A stretch of 64,000 bases of DNA from the NCBI RefSeq assembly GCF_022664435.1, contig NZ_JAKREU010000003.1, forward strand, positions 248,001 through 312,000, read 5' to 3'. Of the stretch, positions 37,101 through 45,079 are shown in pieces. A program made the translations under genes and the position numbers. Each line of letters begins with the position of its first letter. Within the stretch, counting starts at the first letter, position 1. The notes below the pieces were generated by a model, which searched no databases, was not told the DNA's origin, and was given only the letters and a program-made list of their open reading frames with translations. The DNA comes from Sphingomonas panni (lineage in GTDB: Bacteria; Pseudomonadota; Alphaproteobacteria; Sphingomonadales; Sphingomonadaceae).

Positions 37101-37323
37101 CCACGAGATCGAAGTCGTTGGGCGGCAGTCCCTGCTCGACCAGCCCTTCATTCGCCTTTTTAAGAGCCAGATGCGCCTGCACGACGCCCGCAACGGTGTT
37201 GCGGTCGGCAATCCCGATTCCGGCCATTTCCAGTTCGTTAGCGCGCGCAACCATTTCGGACGGCGACGACGCCCCGCGCAGGAAGGAGAAATGCGTCGCG
37301 GCGATCAGTTCGGCAAAGACCAT
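34105..37323 (-). CDS. dnaE2: error-prone DNA polymerase DnaE2 (ImuC)
   Basis: A 1072-residue C-family polymerase of the DnaE2/ImuC type, used for SOS mutagenesis. An N-terminal PHP domain (THFSFLRGAS) precedes the polymerase core, with PDIDVDFEHERR near residue 385 supplying catalytic aspartates. GRGSAANSIVCFLLG and FPESHALSFARLVY blocks are also present. The C-terminal OB fold (residues about 930-1030) is kept. The ATG at 37323 is separated from imuB by two REPINs instead of the usual short gap, but the three genes keep the canonical order imuA-imuB-dnaE2. SOS control is expected from the box at imuA. Confidence 0.96.
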   Translation of the reverse strand: MVFAELIAATHFSFLRGASSPSEMVARANELEMAGIGIADRNTVAGVVQAHLALKKANEGLVEQGLPPNDFDLVVGARLVFADGTPDIVAYPTDRAAWGRLTRLLSTGNRRAKKGECHLDLADLLDWQEGLLLIVTAPDAALLARLGDACPGRVWLAAAMPRGGRDRRRLAARIALAQAVGVPLLATNDALYATHEQRPLHDVLTCIREGTTLAAAGRKLAANAERHLKDPLEMARLFRDCPEAVDESVRLLKRITFRLTDLKYEYPHEPVPDGWEAQDWLEHLATTAAHDRYGPDLPDDVRHRLDEEFALIRSEKYAHYFLTVHDLVRFARTCDPPILCQGRGSAANSIVCFLLGVTSVDPSEHDLLFSRFVSEQRGEPPDIDVDFEHERREEVIQYIYRRYTRERAGIAATVIHYRPRSAVAEVGKVLGLTRDVTQRLGSTVWGSFAGQMEARRYTSAGFDLNNPDIAQLRWLVDQIMEFPCHLSQHVGGFVLTQGRLDEMVPIHNGAMEGRTFIEWDKDDIDALGLMKVDVLALGMLTCIRKAFDLLRHHGLGDHDLTVDLKADDQQVYEMLHKGDSIGVFQVESRAQMNMLPRLKPESLYDLSVQVAIVRPGPIEGDMVHPYLRRRASKEVVTYPSPKPPHDPDELKTLLDKTYGVPLFQEQVMKLAIVAADFTPGEANELRRAMATFRNPGTIQKLRDKLVTGMTARGYEPDFAERCFRQIEGFGSYGFPESHALSFARLVYVSSWIKCHHPAVFACALLNSQPMGFYAPAQIVRDARDHSVEVRGIDVNVSDWHNKLEGVSLALRLGFRQMDGFREKWAEAIVEARPFASVEELARRARLPQRALRLLADADAFRSIGRDRREALWEVRRTPDAELPLFAHARAAELGAEPDMALPVMPAVEHVVTDYQTLRLSLQGHPMQFLRDRLTRMGVASCADIMAAKAGAKVTAAGLVLVRQRPGKGNAIFVTLEDEGGITNVVLWARLFEAYRREVMGARLMLVEGEVQRTREGIVHLMGARVRDRSDLLDTLGEAPPPIPSSWGDEAIRPVASRHPRDVRLVPKSRDFH

Positions 37324-37363
37324 CTCACGGAGCAGCGGAGGCGAAGCACCACCCCGCCCCGTT

Positions 37364-37590
37364 CGTCAACCCGGCGCAGGCCGGGATCCATGGTTCCGCA
37401 AGCGCCGAAGCCATCGAATATGCGGCACGGTGGATCCCGGCCTGCGCCGGGATGACGAAGGGAGGACAAACCCGCGCTACCAAACCACCTTTCGTCATTC
37501 CCGCGCAGGCGGGAATCCATATGCGCTGACGTCTCGATTTCATCCGCAGCGTCGGCGTGAATGGATTCCCGCCTGCGCGGGAATGACGAG
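37364..37590. repeat. two REPINs inserted between imuB and dnaE2
   Basis: REPIN 1: 37364-37390 (CCGGCGCAGGCCGGGATCCA) with inverse 37431-37458. REPIN 2: 37492-37520 (TTCCCGCGCAGGCGGGAATC) with inverse 37562-37590. They fill most of the 279-bp gap of an operon that is usually tightly spaced. Confidence 0.85.
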
Positions 37591-37602
37591 GTTGAGGCGT
37601 CG

Positions 37603-39159
37603 TCACGCGAACACCCCATGCACATACCATAGCGGGTCGGGCGTCTCGCGATCGTACAGCCCGTGCCGGAAAATCCAGTAGCGCCGCCCGCGCACATCCT
37701 CGACGCGGTAGTAATCCCGCGTGCGCACCTTCGCCTGCCCGCGCCGCCACCATTGCGCGGCGATCCGCTCCGGCCCTTCGAAGCGGATCACATCGTGCAG
37801 CACGCGCCGCCAGCGAAAGCGGTGCGGCGGGCCGTCGGGGACCTCGGCCATCACCTCGATCCGTTGCGGCGGGTCGAACAGGTGGATCGGGCGCAGCGGC
37901 GGCTCGCCCGCCTCCGGCGCGTCCCATCCGGTCGGCACAGGCGCGTCGATCGCGTCAATGGTCAGCATCCCCTGTTCGGGCAGATGACTGTCGCCCGGCG
38001 CGACCCGTGCGATCCGCCCGCGTCCCAGCCGCGTACTCAGCCGATCGACCAGCGCCGCCATCGCCTCTTCGCTGACCGCGCCGCCCTCCAGCTGCAACTG
38101 CGTCGGTGCCAGCGGTTCGAGCGCGGGCACGCTCATGCGGATCATGTCGAAACCGAAGCCCGGATCGATCGGGTCGGCCAGCGCGTCGATCCGTTCGCGG
38201 AACAGCCGCAGGATCGACGGCGGATCGCGCATCGGCAGCCCGCTTTCCACCGCCAGATCGCGCAGCGCCCCATCCGCCCGGTACAATCGCACCGCGAAAC
38301 GCCGCCCGCCACGGTCGCGCGCGGTCAGCTCCGCCTCCGCCTCCGCCGCCAGCTCGCCGATCGTCGAGAGCACATCGCCGTCGCGTGCAATCGGTTCGGC
38401 GAAGCGCCGTTCGAAGAACAGCGCCGGCAGCGCCCGGCGCGGGCGCAACCGCTGATCGGCATCGCCCAGCAACCGCGCCAGCGCCGCCACCGTCTCCTCG
38501 CCGAAGCGCGCCGCGATCGGCGCGGTCGGGCGGCTCGCCAGATCGCCGATGGTACGCAGGCCCGCGCGACGGAGCGCCACCGCAATCTCGTCGTCCAGCC
38601 TGAGCGCCGCAACGCCCAGCCGCCGGACCGCCGCCGCCTCGCTTGCCGCCGGCGCGCTCTGGAACCGCGCTAGCGCCTGCGCCGCATCGGGCGTATCGGC
38701 TAGCGCATGACGCAACGTCCCAAACCGGGCGAGGCGCGTCTCGACCTCTGCCACCAGCGCGGCCTCTCCGCCGAACAGATGCGCGCAGCCGGTAATGTCG
38801 AGCGTCACCCCGTCGCCGCCGTCCAGTGCCACCAGCGGCGTGAACCGGTCGCAGGCGTCCGCCATCCGCTCCAGCCAGCCATGGTCGGCAAACGGATCGG
38901 CATCGACCGCGACCAGATCGGGCAGTTGCGCCCGCGCATCGGCCAGCGTCATGCCCGGCGCGATCCCCTTGTCCGCCGCTTGTGGGTCGACCGATGCGAT
39001 ACGCAAGGCACCCCGCACCGTCTCGACACAGACGAACGGCGCGTCATCCGGCACGACGCAAGGGGATTGGAATCGCAACCGGTCGGTGGGCAGGAACGGC
39101 CACCACAGCGCCAGATGGCGTCGGCCGCTGGGCCGGGCTGGTGAAGACGGCTTGCTCAC
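37603..39159 (-). CDS. imuB: ImuB, Y-family polymerase-like mutasome protein
   Basis: About 518 residues, a catalytically degenerate Y-family polymerase homologue that links DnaE2 to the sliding clamp. It begins with RRHLALWWPFLPTDRLR, the family's hallmark. The palm region lacks the usual DD/DE acidic pairs (for example LDITGCAHLFGG where catalytic residues would be). The GTG at 39159 is favoured, with GGAG 7 nt upstream; an ATG at 39186 is an alternative. Either start overlaps imuA by over 110 bp in another frame. The C-terminal region (RVEDVRGRRYWIFRHGLYD) is typical. Confidence 0.92.
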   Translation of the reverse strand: MSKPSSPARPSGRRHLALWWPFLPTDRLRFQSPCVVPDDAPFVCVETVRGALRIASVDPQAADKGIAPGMTLADARAQLPDLVAVDADPFADHGWLERMADACDRFTPLVALDGGDGVTLDITGCAHLFGGEAALVAEVETRLARFGTLRHALADTPDAAQALARFQSAPAASEAAAVRRLGVAALRLDDEIAVALRRAGLRTIGDLASRPTAPIAARFGEETVAALARLLGDADQRLRPRRALPALFFERRFAEPIARDGDVLSTIGELAAEAEAELTARDRGGRRFAVRLYRADGALRDLAVESGLPMRDPPSILRLFRERIDALADPIDPGFGFDMIRMSVPALEPLAPTQLQLEGGAVSEEAMAALVDRLSTRLGRGRIARVAPGDSHLPEQGMLTIDAIDAPVPTGWDAPEAGEPPLRPIHLFDPPQRIEVMAEVPDGPPHRFRWRRVLHDVIRFEGPERIAAQWWRRGQAKVRTRDYYRVEDVRGRRYWIFRHGLYDRETPDPLWYVHGVFA

Positions 39160-39835
39160 GGTTCCACTCCACTTGCCAGCGGCCATCGGCACCCCGGCCG
39201 CGCTGACGCAATAATTCGAGGTCGAAGGTCGGATGCCCCGGTGCATTGGCCGGCAGCGGTTGCGATGCGCAGGACCGCACCGCCCAGCGCGTGTCGGCGG
39301 CACTCGCCACCGGAGTCGCGGCGATGCGCAGCAACAGCGCGGTCACTCCGCTTTCCTCCGCCGCCAGTGCCAGGCGACGGCTGGCGGTCAGGTCGAGTGC
39401 GCGGGGATCGCGGTGCAGTTCGATCACCGCCACGCCGACTCCGGCGCAGCGTACGACGTCGGCGGCGGCGCGCAGCACCGACAGCGCATCGGGGAGGAAG
39501 CCGAGCAGCAACCGCGCGGGATCGACTCCGATCTCGACCAGTCCCGGCGCATGGAGATGCCCGCCACCGCGCACCGCCGCCTCCTCGCGCAGCCACACGA
39601 TGCCGCCGCCCAGCCGGATCGACAGCATCCCTGCAAAGCCGGTCGCGCTACCGGCATCGCCTTCCTCCGCCGCAAAAATCTCGTGCAGCCGTCCGCGGGC
39701 TATGCCCCCATCCAGTGCGGCATCGATATCGCCATGCCCGGTCGCGACCCGCACCGCCTTGCCTATCGGCGCGCGCCGCTCCATGGCGGCGACTTGCCGC
39801 TTCAGCGCGGACAGGGTGGGCGACTCTACGTTCAT
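39044..39835 (-). CDS. imuA: ImuA, RecA-like mutasome protein
   Basis: A 263-residue RecA/SulA-like protein of the ImuA family, first gene of the SOS mutasome operon. It has the expected DIDAALDGGIARGRLHEIFA start of the RecA-like core (residues about 38-57), the GFAGMLSIRLGGGIVWL stretch and a late SQPLPANAPGHPTFDLELLR segment. No Walker A lysine is obvious, as in many ImuA proteins. The ATG at 39835 is chosen because a LexA-type box overlaps it; an upstream TTG at 39856 is less likely. The C-terminus overlaps the imuB start. Confidence 0.92.
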   Translation of the reverse strand: MNVESPTLSALKRQVAAMERRAPIGKAVRVATGHGDIDAALDGGIARGRLHEIFAAEEGDAGSATGFAGMLSIRLGGGIVWLREEAAVRGGGHLHAPGLVEIGVDPARLLLGFLPDALSVLRAAADVVRCAGVGVAVIELHRDPRALDLTASRRLALAAEESGVTALLLRIAATPVASAADTRWAVRSCASQPLPANAPGHPTFDLELLRQRGRGADGRWQVEWNREQAVFTSPAQRPTPSGAVVAVPAHRPVAIPIPLRRAG

Positions 39836-39844
39836 GATTTGTTC
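39830..39844. promoter_or_regulatory. LexA/SOS box at imuA (GTTC-N7-GTTC)
   Basis: Reads GTTCATGATTTGTTC on the plus strand, a perfect match to the alphaproteobacterial LexA consensus GTTC-N7-GTTC. It covers the imuA start codon, so LexA binding would block initiation or elongation directly. Confidence 0.8.
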
Positions 39845-39922
39845 TTTATCCTCCAACCCTTATGGATTCGTCAATCCGGGTTGGGAGGGGTGCGCCATCG
39901 GTACAGGCACTTCTGTCCGAAA

Positions 39923-40008
39923 CGTCGCCCCAGCGAAGGCTGGGGCCTCCAGCGGCGAGGCGCGCGCCCAAGCAAACGGGGAGATCCCAGCCTCCGCTGG
40001 GATGACGT
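39923..40008. repeat. REPIN between imuA and the transglutaminase gene
   Basis: CGCCCCAGCGAAGGCTGGGG and inverse TCCCAGCCTCCGCTGGGA around a 35-bp centre, at the border of two minus-strand units. Confidence 0.8.
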
Positions 40009-40033
40009 TTGGTTCAGGACAACGCGAACGCTC

Positions 40034-40921
40034 TTACCCGACCGGCAACGGCTCCACATCGACCGACACGTGCATCGTCTGCGCGCCGGACCCCAGCACC
40101 ACGCCGTCGATCGGCGCGATGTCGGCATAGTCGCGGCCGATCGCCATCACGACATGGTCCTCGGCCATCCAGATGCCGTTGGTCGGATCGACGCCGACCC
40201 ATCCCGATTCGAGACCGGCCCACACCAATACCCAAGCATGGGTCGCATCCGCCCCGACCAGCCGCTCCTGCCCCGGCGGCGGCAGGGTGCGCAGATAGCC
40301 CGAACAATAGGCGGCGGGCAGGCCGGCACCGCGCAGGCCCGACAGCATGATCTGCGCGAAATCCTGACACACCCCGCCACGCTTGGCGAAGGCTTCGGCG
40401 GGCGGCGTGTCGACCAGGGTCGCGGTCGGATCGAAGGCGAAATCGTGCTGAATGCGACGGGCGAGCGATATCGCCGCGTCGAGGATGCCGCGATCGTCGG
40501 CTAGGTCCCCGGCGCACCAATCCGCGATCTCCGGCACGATCGGGACGTGGGCGGAGGGGAAGAGATAGCTGACCGGGCTGGCCGGGCCGGCATCGGCGAC
40601 ATTCGCCACCAGCCTGCGAATGTCCGCCAGCGTCGGATCGGCCGGCGACGGCACCGGGATCGGGCGATCCACGCTGACCGTCGCCCGGCTCTCGATCGTC
40701 AGCGTGCGTTCGGGCCGTTCGACCACCAGCCGGGTGACGTTGGCCAGCCCCGCCTGCGCCCGCGCCGGATGGGTATGACCGCCCGGCTCGACCAGCAGCG
40801 CATAATCCTCCAGCGTCTGTCCCGACCACAGGATCGGCCGGAGGCGCAGGTTGCAGCGCGCGAACCCCGCCGCCTCTTCATAATCGAAGCGGGTGATGTG
40901 GCGGATCGCATAGCGCATCAT
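40034..40921 (-). CDS. transglutaminase-like cysteine protein
   Basis: A 295-residue cytoplasmic transglutaminase-fold protein. The catalytic triad is clear: C185 in GGVCQDFAQ, H228 in ATHAWV and D245 in GVDPTNG. An N-terminal beta domain (residues 1-110, bacterial Bact_transglu_N type) precedes the core. It overlaps the ATP-grasp/alpha-E gene by 4 nt (ATGA). This neighbourhood is predicted to make and process peptide-like products on unknown targets (Iyer and Aravind's comparative work); the target here is unknown. No Anbu-type protease is seen in the window. Confidence 0.9.
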   Translation of the reverse strand: MMRYAIRHITRFDYEEAAGFARCNLRLRPILWSGQTLEDYALLVEPGGHTHPARAQAGLANVTRLVVERPERTLTIESRATVSVDRPIPVPSPADPTLADIRRLVANVADAGPASPVSYLFPSAHVPIVPEIADWCAGDLADDRGILDAAISLARRIQHDFAFDPTATLVDTPPAEAFAKRGGVCQDFAQIMLSGLRGAGLPAAYCSGYLRTLPPPGQERLVGADATHAWVLVWAGLESGWVGVDPTNGIWMAEDHVVMAIGRDYADIAPIDGVVLGSGAQTMHVSVDVEPLPVG

Positions 40922-43401
40922 GCCAGCGTCAGCCCGGCTTCGCGGAGTGCCTGTGCGCCCTGCAGGAAATAACGGGTGGCGATGGCGTCGGACAGCTTCT
41001 GCAGCTGCTGGTTGATCTCCAATACCCAGCCGCGATCGACCCGTTCCGCCGATGCCATGGCGATTCCGGCGGTCAGGCGCGCGGCGATGCGCTGCTGCGG
41101 TTCGGCGATACCGGCATCGTTCAGCACCGGCAGCTTGCAGAGATGCTGCACGATCGTCTCCACCTGATACGCGATCCCGCGCGGATTGCCGGGGTCAAGC
41201 GCGATCAGGTCGATCACCGGCACCCGGGCAAAGCCGATCAGGTAGCGCTGGCGATAGCTGATCTGGCTGTCGGCGAGGTCGAGCAATGTCGACAGGTCCT
41301 CGGCATTGGCGCGACGCAGGTCGACCGACAGCAAGGTGCGCGTCACCGCCAGCGCGCGTTCGATCCGGCGGCCGAGGTCGTGGAAGCGCCACGCATCGGT
41401 CCGCCCCATATGTTCGGCCGACAGCCCGGCGAGCGCGGCATAGCGGCGCTGCAACGTACCCGCCCGGTCGAGCAACGTACCCGTGGTCGGATGCGGCGCG
41501 TCGAGCAGCCGCACCATGTCCGCCGACAGCCGGTCGCGCGAAATGCCGCCGATGCCGGTCGCCATGCGGTTGACCGCGCGCACGCTGCCCCAGCCATCGA
41601 CCGACTCCATCGCCTCGCGCGCGAAATCGACGAGGTCGCGGCGGCGATGGCTGGGCGGGCGCGGCGCGGCCCCGGTATCGGCGATGATCGTCACCAGCCG
41701 CTCGACGGTCGCCGGGGCCAGTGCCGCACCGGTATCGGCCGAGATCGAATGGCCGAACAGCACGCGGATCACGCCCAGCAGCGCCTCGCCCCGCTCCAGA
41801 TAGCGGCCCAGCCAGAACATATTGTCGGCGACCCGGCTGGGCAGCGTGCCGGGATTGCGGCGCAGCTCCACGCTATCGGTCGGTTGCAGCAGCGACACCG
41901 GCTCCACCGGATCGGGGCCATGGACGATGACGTCGGCCGACCACGACCCCTCGCCCATCACCGCCGCGCGCGCGTCGGGCTGGTCGCCGATCCGCACGAA
42001 GCCACCGGGCAGCACCACCCAGCGCCCGTCCCCCCCACGCGCGGCAAAGACGCGGAGCGAGAAGGGGCGCGGCAACAGCCCTGCCCCGCACGCGGTCGGC
42101 ATGGTCGACAGTTCGGCGACCTCCTGCCCGACATAATCCTGTGGGCGCAGCGCCATCGCCGCCACCAGCCGCGCACGCGCTTCGGCATCGAGCGACGCGC
42201 CCAGTACCGCGCCATCCGGCATTCCCGCGACCGGACCGGCAAAGGCGGGGCCGATCACCAGCTGGTCGAGCGACGCCAGCACCTGCGCCCGCGCCGCCGT
42301 ATCGCCGCACCACCATGTCCCGATCGACGACAGCGACGGCGCACGACCCAGCAGCCTTTCGCCCAGCGCCGGCAGGAACGCGGCGAAGGCCGGCGATTCG
42401 AGCACGCCGACGCCCGGCGCATTGGCGATGACGACATTGCCCGCCGCCATCGCATCGACGAGGCCCGGCACGCCGATCGTCGAATTGGCATCGAACGCCA
42501 GCGGATCGATCAACCGCGGGTCGATCCGCCGCCACAGCGCGTCGATCCGTTTCAGCCCGGCAATGGTGCGGACGTACAGCTGGTCGTCGCGCACCGCGAG
42601 GTCCGCCCCCTCGACCAGCAGGAACCCCAGATAGCGCGCCAGATGCGCCTGTTCGGGATAGCTGGGGTTGAGCTTGCCCGACGTCAGCAGCCCGATGCGC
42701 GGCTCTGCCCGGCGACACGCGGCGGCGATGCCCGCGCGCATCGCGGCAAAGAACGGTGCATGGCGTTCGACATTCACCCGCGACGGCAACCCGCCCAAAG
42801 TGCGGCCCATCGCCAGCCGGTTTTCCAGCGCATAGCCCGCCCCGACCGGCACGCGCAGGTGATCGGCCAGCACCCGCCAGCGCCCGTCCGGCCCCCGGCA
42901 AAGATCGGCGGCGACGAAGTGCAACTGATGCCCGCCCGGCGGCATCAGCCCGACCATCGGGCGCAGGAACAGCGGCGATCCGGTCACCAGCATCGCCGGC
43001 AGGACGCCATCGGCCACCAGCCGCTGGTCGCCATGGATATCGGTGATGATCGATTCGAACAGCTCGGCGCGCTCGGCCATCCCCTCGGCGATGCCGCGCC
43101 ATTCCTCGGCCCCGATCAGCAGCGGGACGGGAGAGAGCGGCCAGCGGCGCTCCTCCTTCTCGCCCGCCGCGCGATAGGCGGTACCGATATCGTCGGCATG
43201 GCGCTGCGCCCGTTCGCGGGCACCGGCCAGCGTATCGGGCACGCCGGCCAGTTCGTCGAACGCCGCGTCCCACGCCGCCCGGTCAGGCCCGGTGGCCTGG
43301 CACAGCACATCCCCGCGCGGCGCCCGCGCGCAATAGTCGTTCAGCCAGTGCGCGCCCGTCACGCCGGCCTCGACCTGTCCGTTGCTTGCGCGGCTGGCCA
43401 T
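40918..43401 (-). CDS. circularly permuted ATP-grasp and alpha-E fusion protein
   Basis: An 827-residue fusion. Residues 1 to about 480 form a circularly permuted type-2 ATP-grasp (DUF404/DUF407) with FESIITDIHGDQRLVADGVLP and the SRVNVERHAPFFAAM, GLLTSGKLNPSYPEQAHLA and LPGGFVRI blocks. Residues about 520-820 are the all-alpha alpha-E domain (DUF403), with SRVADNMFWLGRYLERGEAL and LSVDLRRANAEDLSTLLDLADSQ-type segments. In many bacteria these are separate genes. The ATG at 43401 is preferred (GGGAAGGG upstream) over a GTG at 43434. It is translationally coupled to the transglutaminase. Confidence 0.9.
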   Translation of the reverse strand: MASRASNGQVEAGVTGAHWLNDYCARAPRGDVLCQATGPDRAAWDAAFDELAGVPDTLAGARERAQRHADDIGTAYRAAGEKEERRWPLSPVPLLIGAEEWRGIAEGMAERAELFESIITDIHGDQRLVADGVLPAMLVTGSPLFLRPMVGLMPPGGHQLHFVAADLCRGPDGRWRVLADHLRVPVGAGYALENRLAMGRTLGGLPSRVNVERHAPFFAAMRAGIAAACRRAEPRIGLLTSGKLNPSYPEQAHLARYLGFLLVEGADLAVRDDQLYVRTIAGLKRIDALWRRIDPRLIDPLAFDANSTIGVPGLVDAMAAGNVVIANAPGVGVLESPAFAAFLPALGERLLGRAPSLSSIGTWWCGDTAARAQVLASLDQLVIGPAFAGPVAGMPDGAVLGASLDAEARARLVAAMALRPQDYVGQEVAELSTMPTACGAGLLPRPFSLRVFAARGGDGRWVVLPGGFVRIGDQPDARAAVMGEGSWSADVIVHGPDPVEPVSLLQPTDSVELRRNPGTLPSRVADNMFWLGRYLERGEALLGVIRVLFGHSISADTGAALAPATVERLVTIIADTGAAPRPPSHRRRDLVDFAREAMESVDGWGSVRAVNRMATGIGGISRDRLSADMVRLLDAPHPTTGTLLDRAGTLQRRYAALAGLSAEHMGRTDAWRFHDLGRRIERALAVTRTLLSVDLRRANAEDLSTLLDLADSQISYRQRYLIGFARVPVIDLIALDPGNPRGIAYQVETIVQHLCKLPVLNDAGIAEPQQRIAARLTAGIAMASAERVDRGWVLEINQQLQKLSDAIATRYFLQGAQALREAGLTLA

Positions 43402-43533
43402 AAACCCTTCCCGATCCCCCGCGATCCCAAGCACGCACGCCGGCCGGGTGCAAGCCGTTTGCAGGGTGTCAGGCAGTTACGAACGCAGCGGGCCGACAAA
43501 TGGGCGCGCAGGTCATCCTGCCGCAGGTCGGGA

Positions 43534-44988
43534 TCACGCCGCCGCCAGCCGCTGCTGCAACCGATGTACCTCGTTCACCGCCCCGGCCCCTTCCAGCCGG
43601 AACCGGGCGACCTCGGCGGCCAGCACTTCGGCCTCCTGCGCCAGGATGCGGGCGGCGGCGGTCGCCTGTTCGACCATCGCCGCATTGCGCTGGGTCACGC
43701 TGTCCATTTCCGACACGGCGGTGTTGACCTGTTGCAGGCCGATCGACTGCTGCGCCGCCGAACTGGCGATGCCCGACACCAGTTCGCTGATCTCGCCGAT
43801 ACGGCCGATGATCCGTTGCAGCGCCTGTCCGGTCGCATTGACCAGGTCGACTCCGGCATCGACCTGATCGGACGAGGCGGTGATCTTCACCTTTACGTCC
43901 TTCGCCGCATCGGCCGAACGCTGCGCCAGCGCCCGCACTTCGGATGCGACGACGGCGAAGCCCTTGCCCGCGTCGCCCGCGCGTGCCGCTTCGACGCCTG
44001 CGTTCAGCGCCAGCAGGTTCGTCTGGAACGCGATGCCGTCGATCACGCTGATGATCTCGCTGATCTCGGCCGACGAGCGCTGGATACCGCCCATCGCATC
44101 GACCGCCTGTCGCACGATGCGCCCCGATTCCTCGGCCTCGCTGCGCGCTTCGCCGACGATGCGGTCGGCGCGCGATGCGCCGTCGGCGGTCTGGCGGACA
44201 GTGCTGGTGATCTCGTCCATCGCGGCGGCGGTTTCTTCCAGGCTCGCCGCCTGCTGCTCGGTGCGCTGCGACAGGTCGTCCGACGCCTGGCGGATATTGC
44301 CCGACCCGATGCGGATCTGCTCGCCCGACCGGGTGACCATGCCCAGCGTCTCGCACATCTGCACGCGCATCGCCTCGAAACTCTCGGCCAGCGCCTGATA
44401 TTCGGTGGGCAGTCCGTCGAGCGAGACGGTCAGGTCGCCATGCGCCATCCGTTCGAACGCCGCGCCGCAACGTTCGATCACCGCACGCCGCCCGGCCTGT
44501 TCGGCGGTGAAATAGGCGGCGAGCGCGATATCCATGTCGATCAGCGACGCCTTCACCAGCGCGGTCGCCGCCCGCGCCCGCGCTCGCGCCCCAAAGGGCA
44601 GACCCAGCCGCCCCAGCACCAGCCGGGGGAGGACATGTTCCAGCATCCGGGCATAGCCGCTGATGTACCAGGTGGGGGCAAGGCCGATCCGCGCATGGAC
44701 GTTGCCGATGTTGGTCGCGGCGGCGGCATAGTCGCGGTTGATCGGCCCGGAGAACAGCTTGCGCCAATGCTCCATCTGCTTGTCGCGGGCATGGTCCATC
44801 CGCGTCTGCGACGCGAACATCCCCCGGATCGAGGCGGTGTTCGCGATATGGCGATACAGAGCTGTCAGTGCCGCCGGCGCATGGCGCTCGATCGCGCGCT
44901 TGACCATGGGAAACGCCCGGTAGCTGCGTTCGTCATAATCGAACGCCGCCAGCCGTTGGTCGAAATTGATCTCGTCCTGTCCGCTCAC
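43534..44988 (-). CDS. globin-coupled methyl-accepting chemotaxis protein
   Basis: A soluble 484-residue receptor. Residues about 10-180 form a protoglobin-type haem domain with a candidate proximal histidine H98 (NVHARIGLAP), as in HemAT aerotaxis sensors. A HAMP-like region (about 185-235) precedes an MCP signalling domain (about 250-470) with IDGIAFQTNLLALNAGVEAAR and KGFAVVASEVRALAQRS near the hairpin tip. No membrane segments are present. The GTG at 44988 has a GGAGGG site; longer frames upstream are not coding. Likely an oxygen or NO sensor for motility; no chemotaxis cluster is nearby. Confidence 0.88.
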   Translation of the reverse strand: MSGQDEINFDQRLAAFDYDERSYRAFPMVKRAIERHAPAALTALYRHIANTASIRGMFASQTRMDHARDKQMEHWRKLFSGPINRDYAAAATNIGNVHARIGLAPTWYISGYARMLEHVLPRLVLGRLGLPFGARARARAATALVKASLIDMDIALAAYFTAEQAGRRAVIERCGAAFERMAHGDLTVSLDGLPTEYQALAESFEAMRVQMCETLGMVTRSGEQIRIGSGNIRQASDDLSQRTEQQAASLEETAAAMDEITSTVRQTADGASRADRIVGEARSEAEESGRIVRQAVDAMGGIQRSSAEISEIISVIDGIAFQTNLLALNAGVEAARAGDAGKGFAVVASEVRALAQRSADAAKDVKVKITASSDQVDAGVDLVNATGQALQRIIGRIGEISELVSGIASSAAQQSIGLQQVNTAVSEMDSVTQRNAAMVEQATAAARILAQEAEVLAAEVARFRLEGAGAVNEVHRLQQRLAAA

Positions 44989-45079
44989 GATTTGATCCCT
45001 CCCGTACAAAGAATTGTTACGGGACAAAACGTTAAGGTTGCGTAGCGGTCGGATATCGTTTGCAGTATCCTGTACGAAA

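Noticed and set aside
39886-40033. Open frames in the imuA-transglutaminase gap
   Set aside because: The region is a REPIN with typical translated phrases (such as SQRRLG and PAKAG) and no start signals.
41143-45045. A 1300-codon plus-strand frame across the ATP-grasp/alpha-E and chemoreceptor genes
   Set aside because: It spans two clear minus-strand genes and their gap, and has no motif; it is a GC-driven shadow.
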